DNA of 64,000 nucleotides. It comes from Lineus longissimus. Taxonomy: Eukaryota > Nemertea > Pilidiophora > Heteronemertea > Lineidae. The DNA is taken from positions 4,657,501-4,721,500 of the forward strand of contig NC_088310.1 in assembly GCF_910592395.1 (NCBI RefSeq), in the 5' to 3' direction. Made by a program: the position numbers and the translations under genes. The notes beneath the pieces were generated by a model, which made no database searches, was not told the origin of the DNA, and saw only the letters and a program-made list of their open reading frames with translations. This document shows positions 39,801 to 49,345 of the stretch, one piece after another (positions within the stretch are counted from its first letter, which is position 1; every line of letters begins with the position of its first letter).

Positions 39801-42800
39801 GTGAAACAGTAAGTTGCCTTTCATCGTTTAATCATTTCATATTCCAACTTTTCAGGGTTTAATAGTGGATCAAACGATCGAGAAAGTATCGTTCTGTGCG
39901 CCGGATCGCAGCCACGAGAAAGGCTTTGCGTATATTTGTCGCGACGGCACAACCAGACGGTGGATGTGTCATGGTTTTTTGGCACTTAAAGAGTCCGTAA
40001 GTGTTAGTATTGAACTCTTTAAATCTCCTAGAGATGTTGTACCAATAAATGTCGTAACGCACACTCACATCTAGACAACATGACGGGTTCGTAAGTATTA
40101 AAACTGTAACAAATAACACACAATAGCATATCAAGTAGCATATAGATGAAGTGTGGTGTAAAGAAATCGAAGGGGAAACCTAATGTAAGCACCAACCTAA
40201 CAAATGTAACAAAAAGCTATCTAATAACTCACTGTAACTTTTAACAGCTGGATACTGTAATAATCTGTGGAACACCCGTGCTGCCCCATTATGGTAGTTT
40301 GTATATTAGTATTGCGGCCGGTTTCTATGATGGCGCACCCCTTCGTGTGGTGAGACAGAGCGTGACCAGAGTTACCCAAATATTGTTGATCAATCTCTTT
40401 GTGTTTACTCTGTAAACAAGAAGCCTGCCTCATACCTACAAATCACACCTCTCTGTAACAACTGGTGAAGATGAGGTTGTTTTCTGTAGCTCTTCCTATG
40501 GTAGATAACCCTTAGATGTGGTTATCTGGTTTCAGTAGTTTGCCTACGAAAATGAAAAGCAGATGAACTAACTAATCTTAGACGCTATGGTTCTGACAAG
40601 TTACAGCTCACATCCTTGATGCATGTGTGAAAATCAATATGATAGTGTGATGACTAATTTGATAGCCTTCAACTTGAGATGTCTGATTTCAAGATCTCCA
40701 TGGTGTACTGGAATCAAAAGAGAGATGTGTCAGGCTTAAGAAATATGGAAGCCATCTCGTTCTATCACGCTGTGTAGTTGGAGTTTTTCAATTATTGATA
40801 CCAGGACTTTGTTTCAAATGGACTGTCAGATACCATTGGGAAGAAACTCTGGATACAGCCAAGAAAGACAGCATGGTCGCAGGGTTCAAGTCCAAGTGTT
40901 GGGCCACCAAGTTTAAGGTTGCAACATTCAAGGACAGACTCATTTGCTCTGTGTGAGCTTACCTAATTTGTCACCGATGTAGATTGCTTCATAGCGTGTT
41001 GTCTATATTTGAGCTGAGGACACATTGTTGCCAAGTCTTGTTAGCGGTGTCATTTGATTGACATACCAATTATCTCGTCGATAGCTTGGTCTCAGCCGCG
41101 TAATCTCCGTATGGTGATTTTCCCACCTTGTTTTGCAATATTCGTGGCAACCGTTATGTGGTGGTCGCGAGGGATCCATTTCAAGTGGTTTCAAATTCAA
41201 ATGGATCACAAGGCTGGAAGTCCCGTTAGTAACCCCTGGTGAATGTAATGTACATTGACGTAAACCAAACATAATGAAGTCTTACCAGTCGTTCATTCTC
41301 CAAAGCCCATTAACATAGTCTAAAATTGATCCTGAATGTGATGTGAGCACTTGAGTTCTATGGACGTGTTGGACCTACCATGAGCGTTGCTGACCGGCCC
41401 ATCTTGCCTCATTGATCATATCCTGTGGCCACCCACACGATTGCTTAGCAATTATGATAAAGGAGTAGATTTGTGATGATTTATTGGAGGCCGTAAGCCA
41501 TGTCCCCTGGGTGTCATATTTTCCAAGAATACAGGGCATGAATCTTCTGCACAGGAGTAACTGTTTCCAGTGTATCAGGTGGTTTCGTCAAGACCAACAG
41601 GTGTTGCTAGCATCTAACTTCGGCTCATTATATAATGCCAGGGTTGCAACTAGCTACAGCTTATCGCAAATAAGGAAAGTATGAAATTCTTCAGTCTGAG
41701 TAGTAGGATTTTCAATCGACATTCCTTGCTGACTGGAGTATTTCACGGCCTGAGAATGAGTAACGATTTCTGCTCATGTTTTTTGCTGCTGTCTCATGCA
41801 GTGATTGATTGATGTGGGCAATTAATCCTCGAGGTGACAGACAGTAGATATTATGATGGCCCAGAGGAACTGCTGCAGTCACTCATCTCATTGACTGATA
41901 CCTTTTAGTCTTTTGCATCAGTTAGCAGTAATTGCTATTCTAATCAGCATCATCATCATCATCATCACCATTGTTGTCTTTGTCAACATCGTAGCACATC
42001 CTGAACTTGGTCCTTTTCACTTGGTTGCTACCACATATAAGACCCATCAGAGACTTGGTCCTCTATCGCTATAACTTAAGATAATGCTATCACTGTAACA
42101 TTCACCGAACCATACAATGTCTTTGCACTTGTAGCCCCTGTGTATAGCCTGTCCCTCTGTCAGTAGTTGATATTTTAGTCCAATGTCTTGTCAGTTTCTC
42201 TTTCATTGCCATTACAGCCAGGTATCCTTTTCTCCCAACACTACAAAAACTTTGTAGTTGGGCCTGTTCACCAAGGTTTTCAAACATTTCATCAGAAATG
42301 AGAAAACTTACATCTTTGATAGTTTTGTTTTATTCTCTTCTTTAACTTGTTTCAGTTAGCCAGAATTGGCCAGACTTTTGTTTGGGTAAGGTTCCGGCAT
42401 CTATCCTTGGATAGGGGTTACATTGTCGTGAATGTCTAGTTACAGGATACCCTCACGGAGTATATAGGAATGTTCACTCACTGTTTTAAAACTAGCATCC
42501 AAATTCACAATTGTATAATCAGAGCACTTTGTGAGAGTACATGTCATTTTAGAATCTTCACTTTAAATTTGTCAGTGAGATCATGTATTGTTAGCTTTTT
42601 GATTTAACTCACAAATCTGTTCTTATTCTTGCTGCACGTAAGCTTCTTATAACTTTGGTTAGGATCAAATGTGATAATGACAACATCTAAGCCATCGGCT
42701 TGCAGTTTTTGACAGCAAAATATGACGTTATGTCAGTGCAATAGTTCTACTTTATTACATCATATTTGTGGCATCGCAAGAACTCTTAAGCTGTGTTGCA

Positions 42801-45800
42801 GTGGCATAAAGTCATGCTTTTGCCGCCAAGACTTCATGTTTGCCGTCAAATATGGCGGCTCTGCATGTCATGCAAAAATGACACCACCTTGGTCAAGGGA
42901 GCACCAGCTCATCCTGTGGGCTTTGCCAGTCCACCTGGTTTGCATGTCACTGATCTTGAAACATTGGCAGCTGAAAAAAGGATCCATGTATAGGCTATCA
43001 CAATCACAAATCACCAATTGCCATTGTTTTTGTTATGCCTCTCTATGATATCTCATATTTCATCATCATATTTTCGACATCTTGGCCCAGACTTTTCTGC
43101 GCTGTATCATGAATATGTGTTCTTCCACATCGTGAGCTGTCACTCGGAGCCATCCCAGCATTCATTCATCAATTCCATGAGGACATGCAGAAATTAACAA
43201 ATGATTAATAAGACGCTGGAGGTTTAGGATGAATAATCAATTTTGCACTAATCATAATTTTGATGCTAATTAGTGATAATGCTGCTGCCATGATCTGTTG
43301 TATGCACAGACATCTTTTTTGGGAGGTTTCATTTGGTGCCGTCTTGGGATGAGTGGGACCACCACGAACACAACAAATAAAGAAGCCCACTTACTAATTG
43401 GCGAGAGGATGAGCCTTAATAGCCCAGATGGTTATGTCTCATCTCCAATCAGGGTTGGGATCAGATCACAGGGCAATATACCAAGGTTCTCTGAATGCTG
43501 AAAGATAGAAATCTGTCCATTTGCCATATCTACACCAATCAACTAGCTTTGTTTCTTTCTTAGAATGTAACCTTTACAATACCCCCTCCTGTAATTTATT
43601 GCCAGATAAGTTCTCCACCATTGCATCATGAAATCTCACAGCTGTCACCAGTTCACTGCACTGAGGTTATAGTGATGGGCTTACCAATGCCTTGTCCGTT
43701 ATCATCGTCTGTTGCACATTCAATATCGCATGTAAGAAGTTATCTGTGTCGATTTGTGTTCATCAAGCTTTCAATGTTACAAAGAAGAAGTGGTGTTTGA
43801 AACATATTTTGACGCATTGTTTCGTCTCATTAATTCTGACCAGTCATAATTTCAAAATCTCTCTCCTCAAGGGCTCTGTTATCAAATGTTGCTACCAGTC
43901 CTTGTGTGGGTAGCTATAAGCTACTTAAGTATCATTTCCGGTTGTCTTCTTCACACATAAGAGGATCTGTCTCAGATATTACATTAATAAAACGTGAAAG
44001 CATAACTTGATATTCTTTCGCGATATCATCAGGTATGCCTTGGTTGCCATGGTAACATGAGTTGAATAACAACTGGACAGAAAAAGCTATAAAGAGATGT
44101 TTGTAAATGACTACTGGTGCTCATTAAGAACAAGTCGTTTGAGGTTGTTTTTCTTATATAAAGGCCATGTTGGCAATTATTTTTTGTCCTTCATTAGCTT
44201 TATTACAGATGCATAAAATTGCTTATCGGTGGTCTAAATTTGTTTTGATGAAGTTGGTGATCATTTTATTCACATTGATTGTGATAATTGGCTGGTGTGT
44301 GGTAGAGGGTGATATGTGGAAGTGGCTGGTGGGTGGGCCTCGTGCATTCTTCACCCTTAGGTTGCTGGTTCAGGCTTTGATTTATAGGTCATAATCACTT
44401 ATAGTACACATTGATAAACACAAGGCTATAATTCTGAGGGCTATAATTCAAATTGTACCAGCTTTCTCTTACTCTGCATTTTTAACCACAAATAATGTTC
44501 TTGGGAATGTCACAAGATATCAAGTCAGCAGCAGAGACTGACGTCCAAAACTGCCATAAAATGACGACACAGCAGGCCTCGATTGCCTCAAGAGATGAAA
44601 AACTGATAGCTTTATGCAGAGCATGTCTCCTTCGTCCTTCGTAACGGATTTCCTCGAGCCCGAGGCATCCTGTGTGAGATACTTGCAAATTAAATCAATT
44701 GAGCTGAGATTACCCATCTCCCGTTGTTTACATCGTCATTCCTGGGAGGATTGGCACTATAAATAACCCAAGTGACGACCACAAATCCAACATTAAAATT
44801 TTTGCAATTGATTTATTAAATTAGCGTTATGATAATGAAGTAACACGATATCAGAATTTTTATGGGGGAAGTGCACGAATTCAGTCCCCTTGGAAATGAT
44901 GGTTTAATATTTCCTTGAACTTTTTTTACACTCTATTTTCACCAAAATTTGTGGTAAGAATAAAGAATAACTGTGTCCTTCTTACACAGTATTATTCCTA
45001 CTAAGTAGTATCTACTTGTACAGTTTCTTGTTGCTGCCAATTATGACCCAATTCGAGGTATCTTTGGAACTCTCATGAGATCAATCGAAGATTGAGAGTT
45101 GCTCAGTTGTCATTAAATTTTTTTCCGTGACGTAATTCTTCTTATTTCATGCCATCCACTTGCCATTTGGAATCTTATGGAGCAATAAATCCTTCTGATA
45201 AAGAACACATGCAACATCCTCAAACCTAACAGAAGAGCTATTCTCTGAATGGCATCTCCTGGGCCGCAGTTCATTTCTACATCTCCACGACTGTCAATTA
45301 CAAAAAAGAATTCGCCCTGTTTTCTCCAGCTTTGGAAAATCAATGGCGCTTGTGGATTGACTCACAGAGAAGCCATTTCAATGAAAAGTTAAGGAAATCA
45401 CGTTGGAGTCATACACTGTTCTTCTGTGTGGTTACTAAATTACCAATTATCATTCAACAGATTTTGTCTTCTATCTCCATTCTTCCATTCCCTCAATCGG
45501 TGCAAGGCTAGAGAGGTCATCTAACAAGTGGCTTAACATTGTCAGGTGCTGCACCCATGGTCTTGTGGAGGAATATGGTCTAATGTGGTAGTGGTCAATT
45601 CCAGTACAGTGGAACCTCCTCTATCAGAACACCCTCTCTTCTCTATTAAGGACAATACTGGCAGTCTCGAGGTCAATTCTTTTAAATTTGACCTCGGTTA
45701 TCAGGACACCTTTCTATTAGGGACAGCCTGTGTCAGTCTTGAGGGTATCCTTAATAGAGAGATTCCCATGAATTACAGCGCTTACGCTTCAATCAATCAC

Positions 45801-48590
45801 TAATCATACTTTTCTTGCCATTTCCAGGGTGAGCGCCTGAGCCATGCAGTGGGCTGTGCTTTTGCCATTTGTCTTGAACGTAAACAGAAGAGAGATAAGG
45901 AATCGGGCGTGACGGTCACATACAGTGAGGATAGGACAAGTTTCACAAGGACAGGATCATTCCGACAAGCATCCATCACAGAGCGGCTGCAGGATCCACA
46001 GAGCGCCCTCGTAGCAGGTATTCAAAGTTAGCACAATTTTACATTTCGGGGAAAGAGTGCAGTTGTAGCAGAGTTAGTTTGGTTTTGCCTGGCTATTAAC
46101 GGCAATGGTTCAAAAATGGGGCAATGGTGTGATAGTAGATGATGGTACTGTTAATCAGGAAGATCAAATTGCATCATGACGTCCATTCTGAACCATCAGA
46201 GTTACTTGGTTCGTTACCTCTCCTCATTTGTGTAACAGACTCCGGGATGGCGGAATGGATCCAAAGCTTGAGGGCAATATGCATGATGTCATGTTCTGAA
46301 AAGATTTTGGGTAAAGACAACTTTCATCCACTGCTGGCTTCACGAGGGTAGGAAGCTGAGAGGTCTTCTGGTTGTGACATTATCAGGAAGTATTGGTGGA
46401 TTTCATCTGAGATGTTCTCAAAGGCATGTTCAAATATATCTTTATCAAATTACTCTGTAAAACTTGTACGTGTATTGAAAGATTTTTGTTTTGTAGGCCT
46501 GCCTTGAAACGTACCATCTTATTTCAGATCCTGTTCCACAGAGTCGACAAGAGAACCCGTTTGCGGTGGAAAGGCCGCACGCCACCCCCAACATGTTAGA
46601 ACGCATGGGCTCGTTCCGTGGTTTCTCTAAACTAAACGAGTCTTCATCACCGTTCAAAAGACAGTTATCTCTACGTGTTAATGAACTACCATCAACGATT
46701 CAGCGACAGCAAAATATGGGCTACACGAATGAAGGAGATTCGTTACATCATACCAACGGTCCAGGTTTGTCCGGTTTGTGCATGTCTACGTCATCATTTC
46801 CATCTGTCGTAGCATAGCCTTTCCTCTACTTCTTGGTTTGAAGAGTTTGATCACGGAATAAAAAAAGTCAGGATTCTTTTGGAAGAGTGAAACCTGAAAA
46901 GGCATTCAATTTGAGAAAGGCACTTACCATTGCCAGCTGTGGAATTTCAAATACAGTCTAGCAAGGGCGATGAAATGGATAGTTCTGATATGTTTTGTGA
47001 TCAAACTCTTTTCATGTTTTCTTGGGGGGGGGGGGGGAACAAGCATCATTGTCACATGTAACATCTTTCATCTTTATTGCTACATCTCTGGAAGATTTGA
47101 CATTGACCAAAAGATCTGTTGGCTGTATTTTGAGTTAGCTTTTGTTGTTTCAGTTCGGGGGAGGGGTGGGGAGGTGCATGTGCAAAGTATTGTGCTGTAA
47201 ATACTGGTTGATGCATGACAAAACCATGTCTTCAAGTGTGTTTTACTTGTTCTGTTGAAAAGAATCTGTTTTACATCTCATCCTTTCGAGATGACAGTGA
47301 CCAAAGACGACACCAGAAGAAAACGAGTTGCCCTACTTGAGTTAGATTTTCTGCGTAACTTATCGACATGTCTTTGGAGATTAAGGATGTTCGCACCAAT
47401 CCTATGCCCTGGGCCCAGTTGGTCAAGCCAAGCTTTGTCTCAAACACTGGTGTCAACTTAACTTGGCAAGTCTTAAGGGCTTAACTGAAGGAGTCAACGC
47501 CAAGTAAAGTTAATACCAGCGTTAGTGACAAAATTTGCTTTGAACAACTAGGCCATGGTTCTTTTTTATCATGACACGTTTTTAACACCGTCTGTCTTTG
47601 CCTTACAGCCAGTCCAATTGCGGAAGCGTCTCCGACGAAGGAAAATCAAGACTCAATAGCCGAGATGTGTGCTCAGTTATCATCAGGTCTTTCGGCGCTC
47701 TCTGGTGACGATCCTTTCAATCAAGTTCAAGCGAAAGGTCAAGTGAATATGAACCATGGCATGGGACCCGTGCCGGGAGCCACTCCACAAAGTAAGTTGG
47801 CCTATGGAGACATTGAAGATGATTTGAACTCTCCAATTGATGAGTGTGGCTGTTGTTAAGCCATCTGTAGACATGCGTACTGGCTGGTTTGAAGAGTCTA
47901 ACTTGCCAAATTCGAGTCTCAAACTGACTTCAATGATGCCTTGCAGAGATAATCTCTTTCAGCCAAGCTTATGCCTTGGTATCACAAGAGATGCAACAGA
48001 ATTTTAGCTTCAGAACATTGGTATCCATGGTTGAAAAGTTAACAGAATTTCATTGCTGTTAGTGTTTGCAATAATAGCGTTTGTTCTGATTTACAGGCGT
48101 TGGAGCGGCAGGCCAGCCTAACCCTTGGGGGAGCCCCAAGCAGCCAAACACAGCAGACTTCTGGCTTAACTCTCAAAATGTTGGAGGGAGTGGCGACGTA
48201 TCGATGAATATGAACGTGACTAGGACGCCACCGGCAGCAACGGCTCAAATCCATCACCAACAGCAACCTGTGGCATACAACCAGCCGATGGACGCAGCCG
48301 CTCCCAACAGAGCACCACCACTCAGCCAAACTCGTAGTCATTCCATAGATACTGGTTCAATGCATGCGACCCAGCACGCGCAAAAGGCACCAACACTTAG
48401 GGAAATTTCCGAGCAAAATAAAACGCAGCGAAATTGGCAGAGTATGACGGGTCAGGGACCGGCAGCCACAGATCCTTTTGATGTAGCTTGGGCGGCCAAA
48501 GCGGGCGGGAAGCCTAAACCTGCACCACAGCCTACAAATCCGTTTGCCAACAATTCGCATCCAGTAAAGGCTTTTGAGGTTCAGTTATAA
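12791..48590 (+). CDS. numb: Numb, PTB-domain endocytic adaptor and cell-fate determinant (whole gene, spliced)
   Basis: Numb is a cortical adaptor that antagonises Notch, is inherited asymmetrically at division, and links cargo to clathrin endocytosis through alpha-adaptin and Eps15-type EH proteins. The spliced product is about 536 residues with the first exon at 12791, close to fly Numb. Seen in order: a basic N-terminus with a Ser in [10 protein letters not shown] (aPKC-type site), a PTB domain at about residues 60-200 ([68 protein letters not shown]), the Numb-family motifs [12 protein letters not shown] and [19 protein letters not shown] and NPF motifs, and the C-terminus AFEVQL. All exon phases agree. 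Unusual points are the tandem duplicate PTB exon, three first exons and a cassette exon. Family identity is certain; isoform use is inferred, since no transcript data are available. Confidence 0.97.
19853..19900 (+). CDS. numb: Numb candidate cassette exon (48 nt)
   Basis: An acceptor (TTCTCTTTGCAG) and a donor (AG|GTAAAT) bound 48 nt, exactly 16 codons. Entered in the phase left by exon A it reads [15 protein letters not shown] and leaves the same phase for the common exon. Inclusion adds 16 polar residues between the basic N-terminus and [10 protein letters not shown] without shifting the frame. Only first exon A lies upstream of it, so it should occur only in that isoform. A chance in-phase match is possible; the smooth peptide and good sites favour a real exon. 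Confidence 0.5.
24819..24995 (+). repeat. Interspersed repeat, copy 1
   Basis: Contains CTGTCCTTAATATAGAGGTG then TCCTGATAAGAGAGATCAAA and later AGTGTCCTTAATAGTGAGGG. The copy at 45608-45772 in the opposite orientation shares these blocks in the same order. Copies differ by many substitutions, so they are old. No coding capacity. Confidence 0.7.
25305..25345 (+). CDS. numb: Numb alternative first coding exon B
   Basis: Starts at ATG in GAATATGGC and encodes [13 protein letters not shown] plus CC before donor GTAAGT. It ends in the same phase as exons A and C, so splicing to 30312 gives [20 protein letters not shown]. The peptide is short and carries only two lysines, so it would weaken the basic membrane-targeting tail. 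No clear core promoter was identified upstream. Support is the exact phase match and near-consensus donor. Confidence 0.55.
28380..28486 (+). CDS. numb: Numb alternative first coding exon C
   Basis: Encodes 35 residues beginning [17 protein letters not shown], then a Ser/Glu/Lys-rich stretch ending EKSP plus CG, with donor GTATGT. The phase matches the common exon 1.8 kb downstream. The flanking 130 bases upstream are richer in CpG than most of the intron and contain the palindrome CGCAATATTGCG at 28326-28337, consistent with a separate promoter. The resulting N-terminus is more acidic than that of exon A. Use in transcripts is not shown by sequence alone. Confidence 0.65.
30312..30468 (+). 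CDS. numb: Numb first common exon (basic tail, start of PTB domain)
   Basis: After one base completing the Arg codon left by any first exon, it reads [20 protein letters not shown] and on through KPHQWQEDE to CSFQVR, ending in donor GTAGGT at phase 0. [14 protein letters not shown] aligns with the start of vertebrate Numb (MNKLRQSFRRKK) and with the internal second start of fly Numb. The ATG at 30334 or 30340 could therefore start translation by itself. The Ser in TFSFR is the expected aPKC target that controls membrane release. Confidence 0.95.
32234..32536 (+). repeat. Diverged direct duplication in a Numb intron
   Basis: CATTCATAGCA...TGTATTGATCC...AGCTGTCTGACAATGTAC...GTGACAT recurs at 32234-32335 and 32419-32536, about 200 bases apart, with scattered substitutions and indels. 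It looks like an old local duplication; there is no open frame. Confidence 0.7.
33118..33192 (+). CDS. numb: Numb exon, PTB strand beta1 and helix
   Basis: Twenty-five codons, phase 0 to 0, acceptor ATTGCAG and donor GTAAGA. It reads [19 protein letters not shown] then VKALKQ, nearly the same as fly Numb. The sequence directly after it is where vertebrate Numb has its optional 11-residue PTB insert. A 162-codon open frame lies antisense over this exon and is treated as a shadow. Confidence 0.96.
35402..35479 (+). CDS. numb: Numb exon, middle PTB strands
   Basis: Twenty-six codons, phase 0 to 0, from acceptor TTTTTCAG to donor GTGAGT. It encodes [20 protein letters not shown] then VDEISK, matching the fly segment LLHVSGDGLRVVDDETK. 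It joins cleanly to either copy of the next exon, both of which begin [13 protein letters not shown]. Confidence 0.95.
39668..39808 (+). CDS. numb: Numb duplicated PTB exon, copy 1 (IRET form)
   Basis: Forty-seven codons, phase 0 to 0, acceptor CTTTCAG and donor GTAAGT. It covers [34 protein letters not shown] and ends LAIRET. When joined to GERLSHAV it gives IRET-GERL; the last residue is Thr, as in vertebrate Numb (KDTGERL). The other three residues depart from the usual KD pattern. Copy 2 starts only 47 nt downstream and encodes an identical peptide up to residue 43. The two are probably mutually exclusive. Confidence 0.93.
39856..39996 (+). CDS. numb: Numb duplicated PTB exon, copy 2 (LKES form)
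   Basis: Forty-seven codons with the same phase and length as copy 1, acceptor ACTTTTCAG and donor GTAAGT. Residues 1-43 equal copy 1, but most codons differ silently (about 28 changes). The last four residues are LKES, so the joined product reads LKES-GERL, close to fly Numb (CKDSGERL). Both copies have intact splice sites and no stop, so neither looks like a pseudo-exon. Including both would stay in frame but duplicate part of the PTB fold. Confidence 0.93.
39997..45827 (+). other. numb: Numb intron after the duplicated exon (5.8 kb)
   Basis: No third copy of the duplicated PTB exon was seen. It holds a (CAT)n run, an inverted GATCCATTT pair near 41173-41208, a coding-like stretch at about 42870-42990, and an interspersed repeat at 45608-45772. 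Sequences that select between the two PTB exons could lie here or in the preceding 4.2-kb intron. Confidence 0.6.
45608..45772 (-). repeat. Interspersed repeat, copy 2 (inverted relative to copy 1)
   Basis: On the minus strand it reads GGCTGTCCCTAATAGAAAGG, TGTCCTGATAACCGAGGTCA and TTGTCCTTAATAGAG in the order of copy 1. It begins next to a TACAGTGGAACCTC end and stops 55 bases before a Numb acceptor. Confidence 0.7.
45828..46017 (+). CDS. numb: Numb exon, C-terminal PTB helix and linker
   Basis: Encodes [20 protein letters not shown], the C-terminal PTB helix that packs against the peptide groove, then [19 protein letters not shown] and the conserved [15 protein letters not shown]. It ends at phase 1 with donor GTATTC. 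The RTGSFRQ serine is a basic-context kinase site. An interspersed repeat ends about 55 bases upstream of the acceptor. Confidence 0.96.
46528..46764 (+). CDS. numb: Numb exon with NPF, 14-3-3/aPKC sites
   Basis: Begins at phase 1 (completing Asp) and reads [20 protein letters not shown], then [14 protein letters not shown] and [16 protein letters not shown], followed by a polar stretch ending at donor [14 protein letters not shown] and KRQLSLR correspond to vertebrate Numb Ser276 and Ser295, which aPKC and CaM kinases phosphorylate to bind 14-3-3. The donor is weaker than the others in the gene, which would allow regulated use. Confidence 0.95.
47024..47037. repeat. Homopolymer G run (14)
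   Basis: G14 in a Numb intron. A second G14 lies at 55739-55752 and a C13 at 37897-37909. Such runs often cause assembly or sequencing errors. Confidence 0.9.
47609..47791 (+). CDS. numb: Numb exon, SPIAE segment and DPF motif
   Basis: Begins by completing Ala and reads [15 protein letters not shown], then [20 protein letters not shown] and FNQVQ, ending at phase 1 before GTAAGT. SPIAE-SP and the QLSSGLS segment match fly Numb (SPIAEVSPAK, QELSQGLSLL). DDPF is an alpha-adaptin-ear type motif. If the following intron is retained, the frame continues 21 more codons to a stop after the residues ECGCC. Confidence 0.92.
48097..48590 (+). CDS. numb: Numb last coding exon, DPF/NPF endocytic tail
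   Basis: Completes Ser, then a low-complexity Pro/Gln/Asn-rich tail ([26 protein letters not shown]) and [17 protein letters not shown] followed by TNPFANN. It ends KAFEVQL and TAA. DPF binds the AP-2 alpha-adaptin ear and NPF binds EH domains in the family. The final residues match fly QSFEVQL and human KTFEIEL, fixing the true C-terminus. Confidence 0.96.
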
Positions 48591-49339
48591 CCCCGGCTAC
48601 TCAGACACTAGTGAAGTGCGTGACATATCTTACTCTGATATTCAGGAATCTGATAACCCCCAAGGAACCATGAGTGGAATTTTTTTAAGTGACAAATTTT
48701 AGATATTTTATTGAGCTGAAACAAATGTTTTTATCTGGAGACTCATGTATATGACCTCTGAAAATGGTTCCGTTAGACCTAGACTGATTTTTATCGGTGT
48801 TCTTGGACACGAAGGCCTATTACCTTTACAAGGCTGTGGTGTGCGGTGCTAGCGGACCGAGAGTCCAAAGCAATGCGGTATTGAGGATCTAGCATTCATT
48901 TTATCGTCCAATGGAATAATACTGAACCAGACAATGGCCAGTTACGCGGTGTTCTATGTGATAGGCTGGCTGTTCAGTGACTCGAAGACTTCATGGATTT
49001 TTATTGTTTGTGTATATTGAGAATTTTCTCGTCCATTGACTCTGTGAAGTTGTCCTTTGATTGAAGTGTATTTCGAGTCAACATTGGAGTGGGTCACATT
49101 TCATAAAATACAACAGATTTTAAAGATGTTGAATGTAATCATTCAAGCTTCTACTTGAAATACTATCAGTTCTGTGTCTCCAGAGTCAAAGTTAAATAGG
49201 TTACTGCACATTGTGTGAAGGCTCGGCTAAGGGCCTGGATGCCAAACTGAACGGTGATGACTTGGGTGTGTCACAGCTTTTACACTACATGTTCAGCAGC
49301 CTGCTCTAATATTGACTCATGATTCTACTCAAAATTGCC

Positions 49340-49345
49340 ATTAAA
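49340..49345 (+). terminator. Possible proximal Numb poly(A) signal (ATTAAA)
   Basis: ATTAAA 750 bases past the stop. ATTAAA also occurs at 49903-49908 and 51717-51722. Any of these would shorten the 3'UTR and remove downstream regulatory sequence. The hexamer is common by chance. Confidence 0.25.

Noticed and set aside
44281-44395. tRNA-like A and B box words
   Set aside because: The A box has a mismatch at the key adenine and no cloverleaf can be drawn; at most a decayed SINE head.
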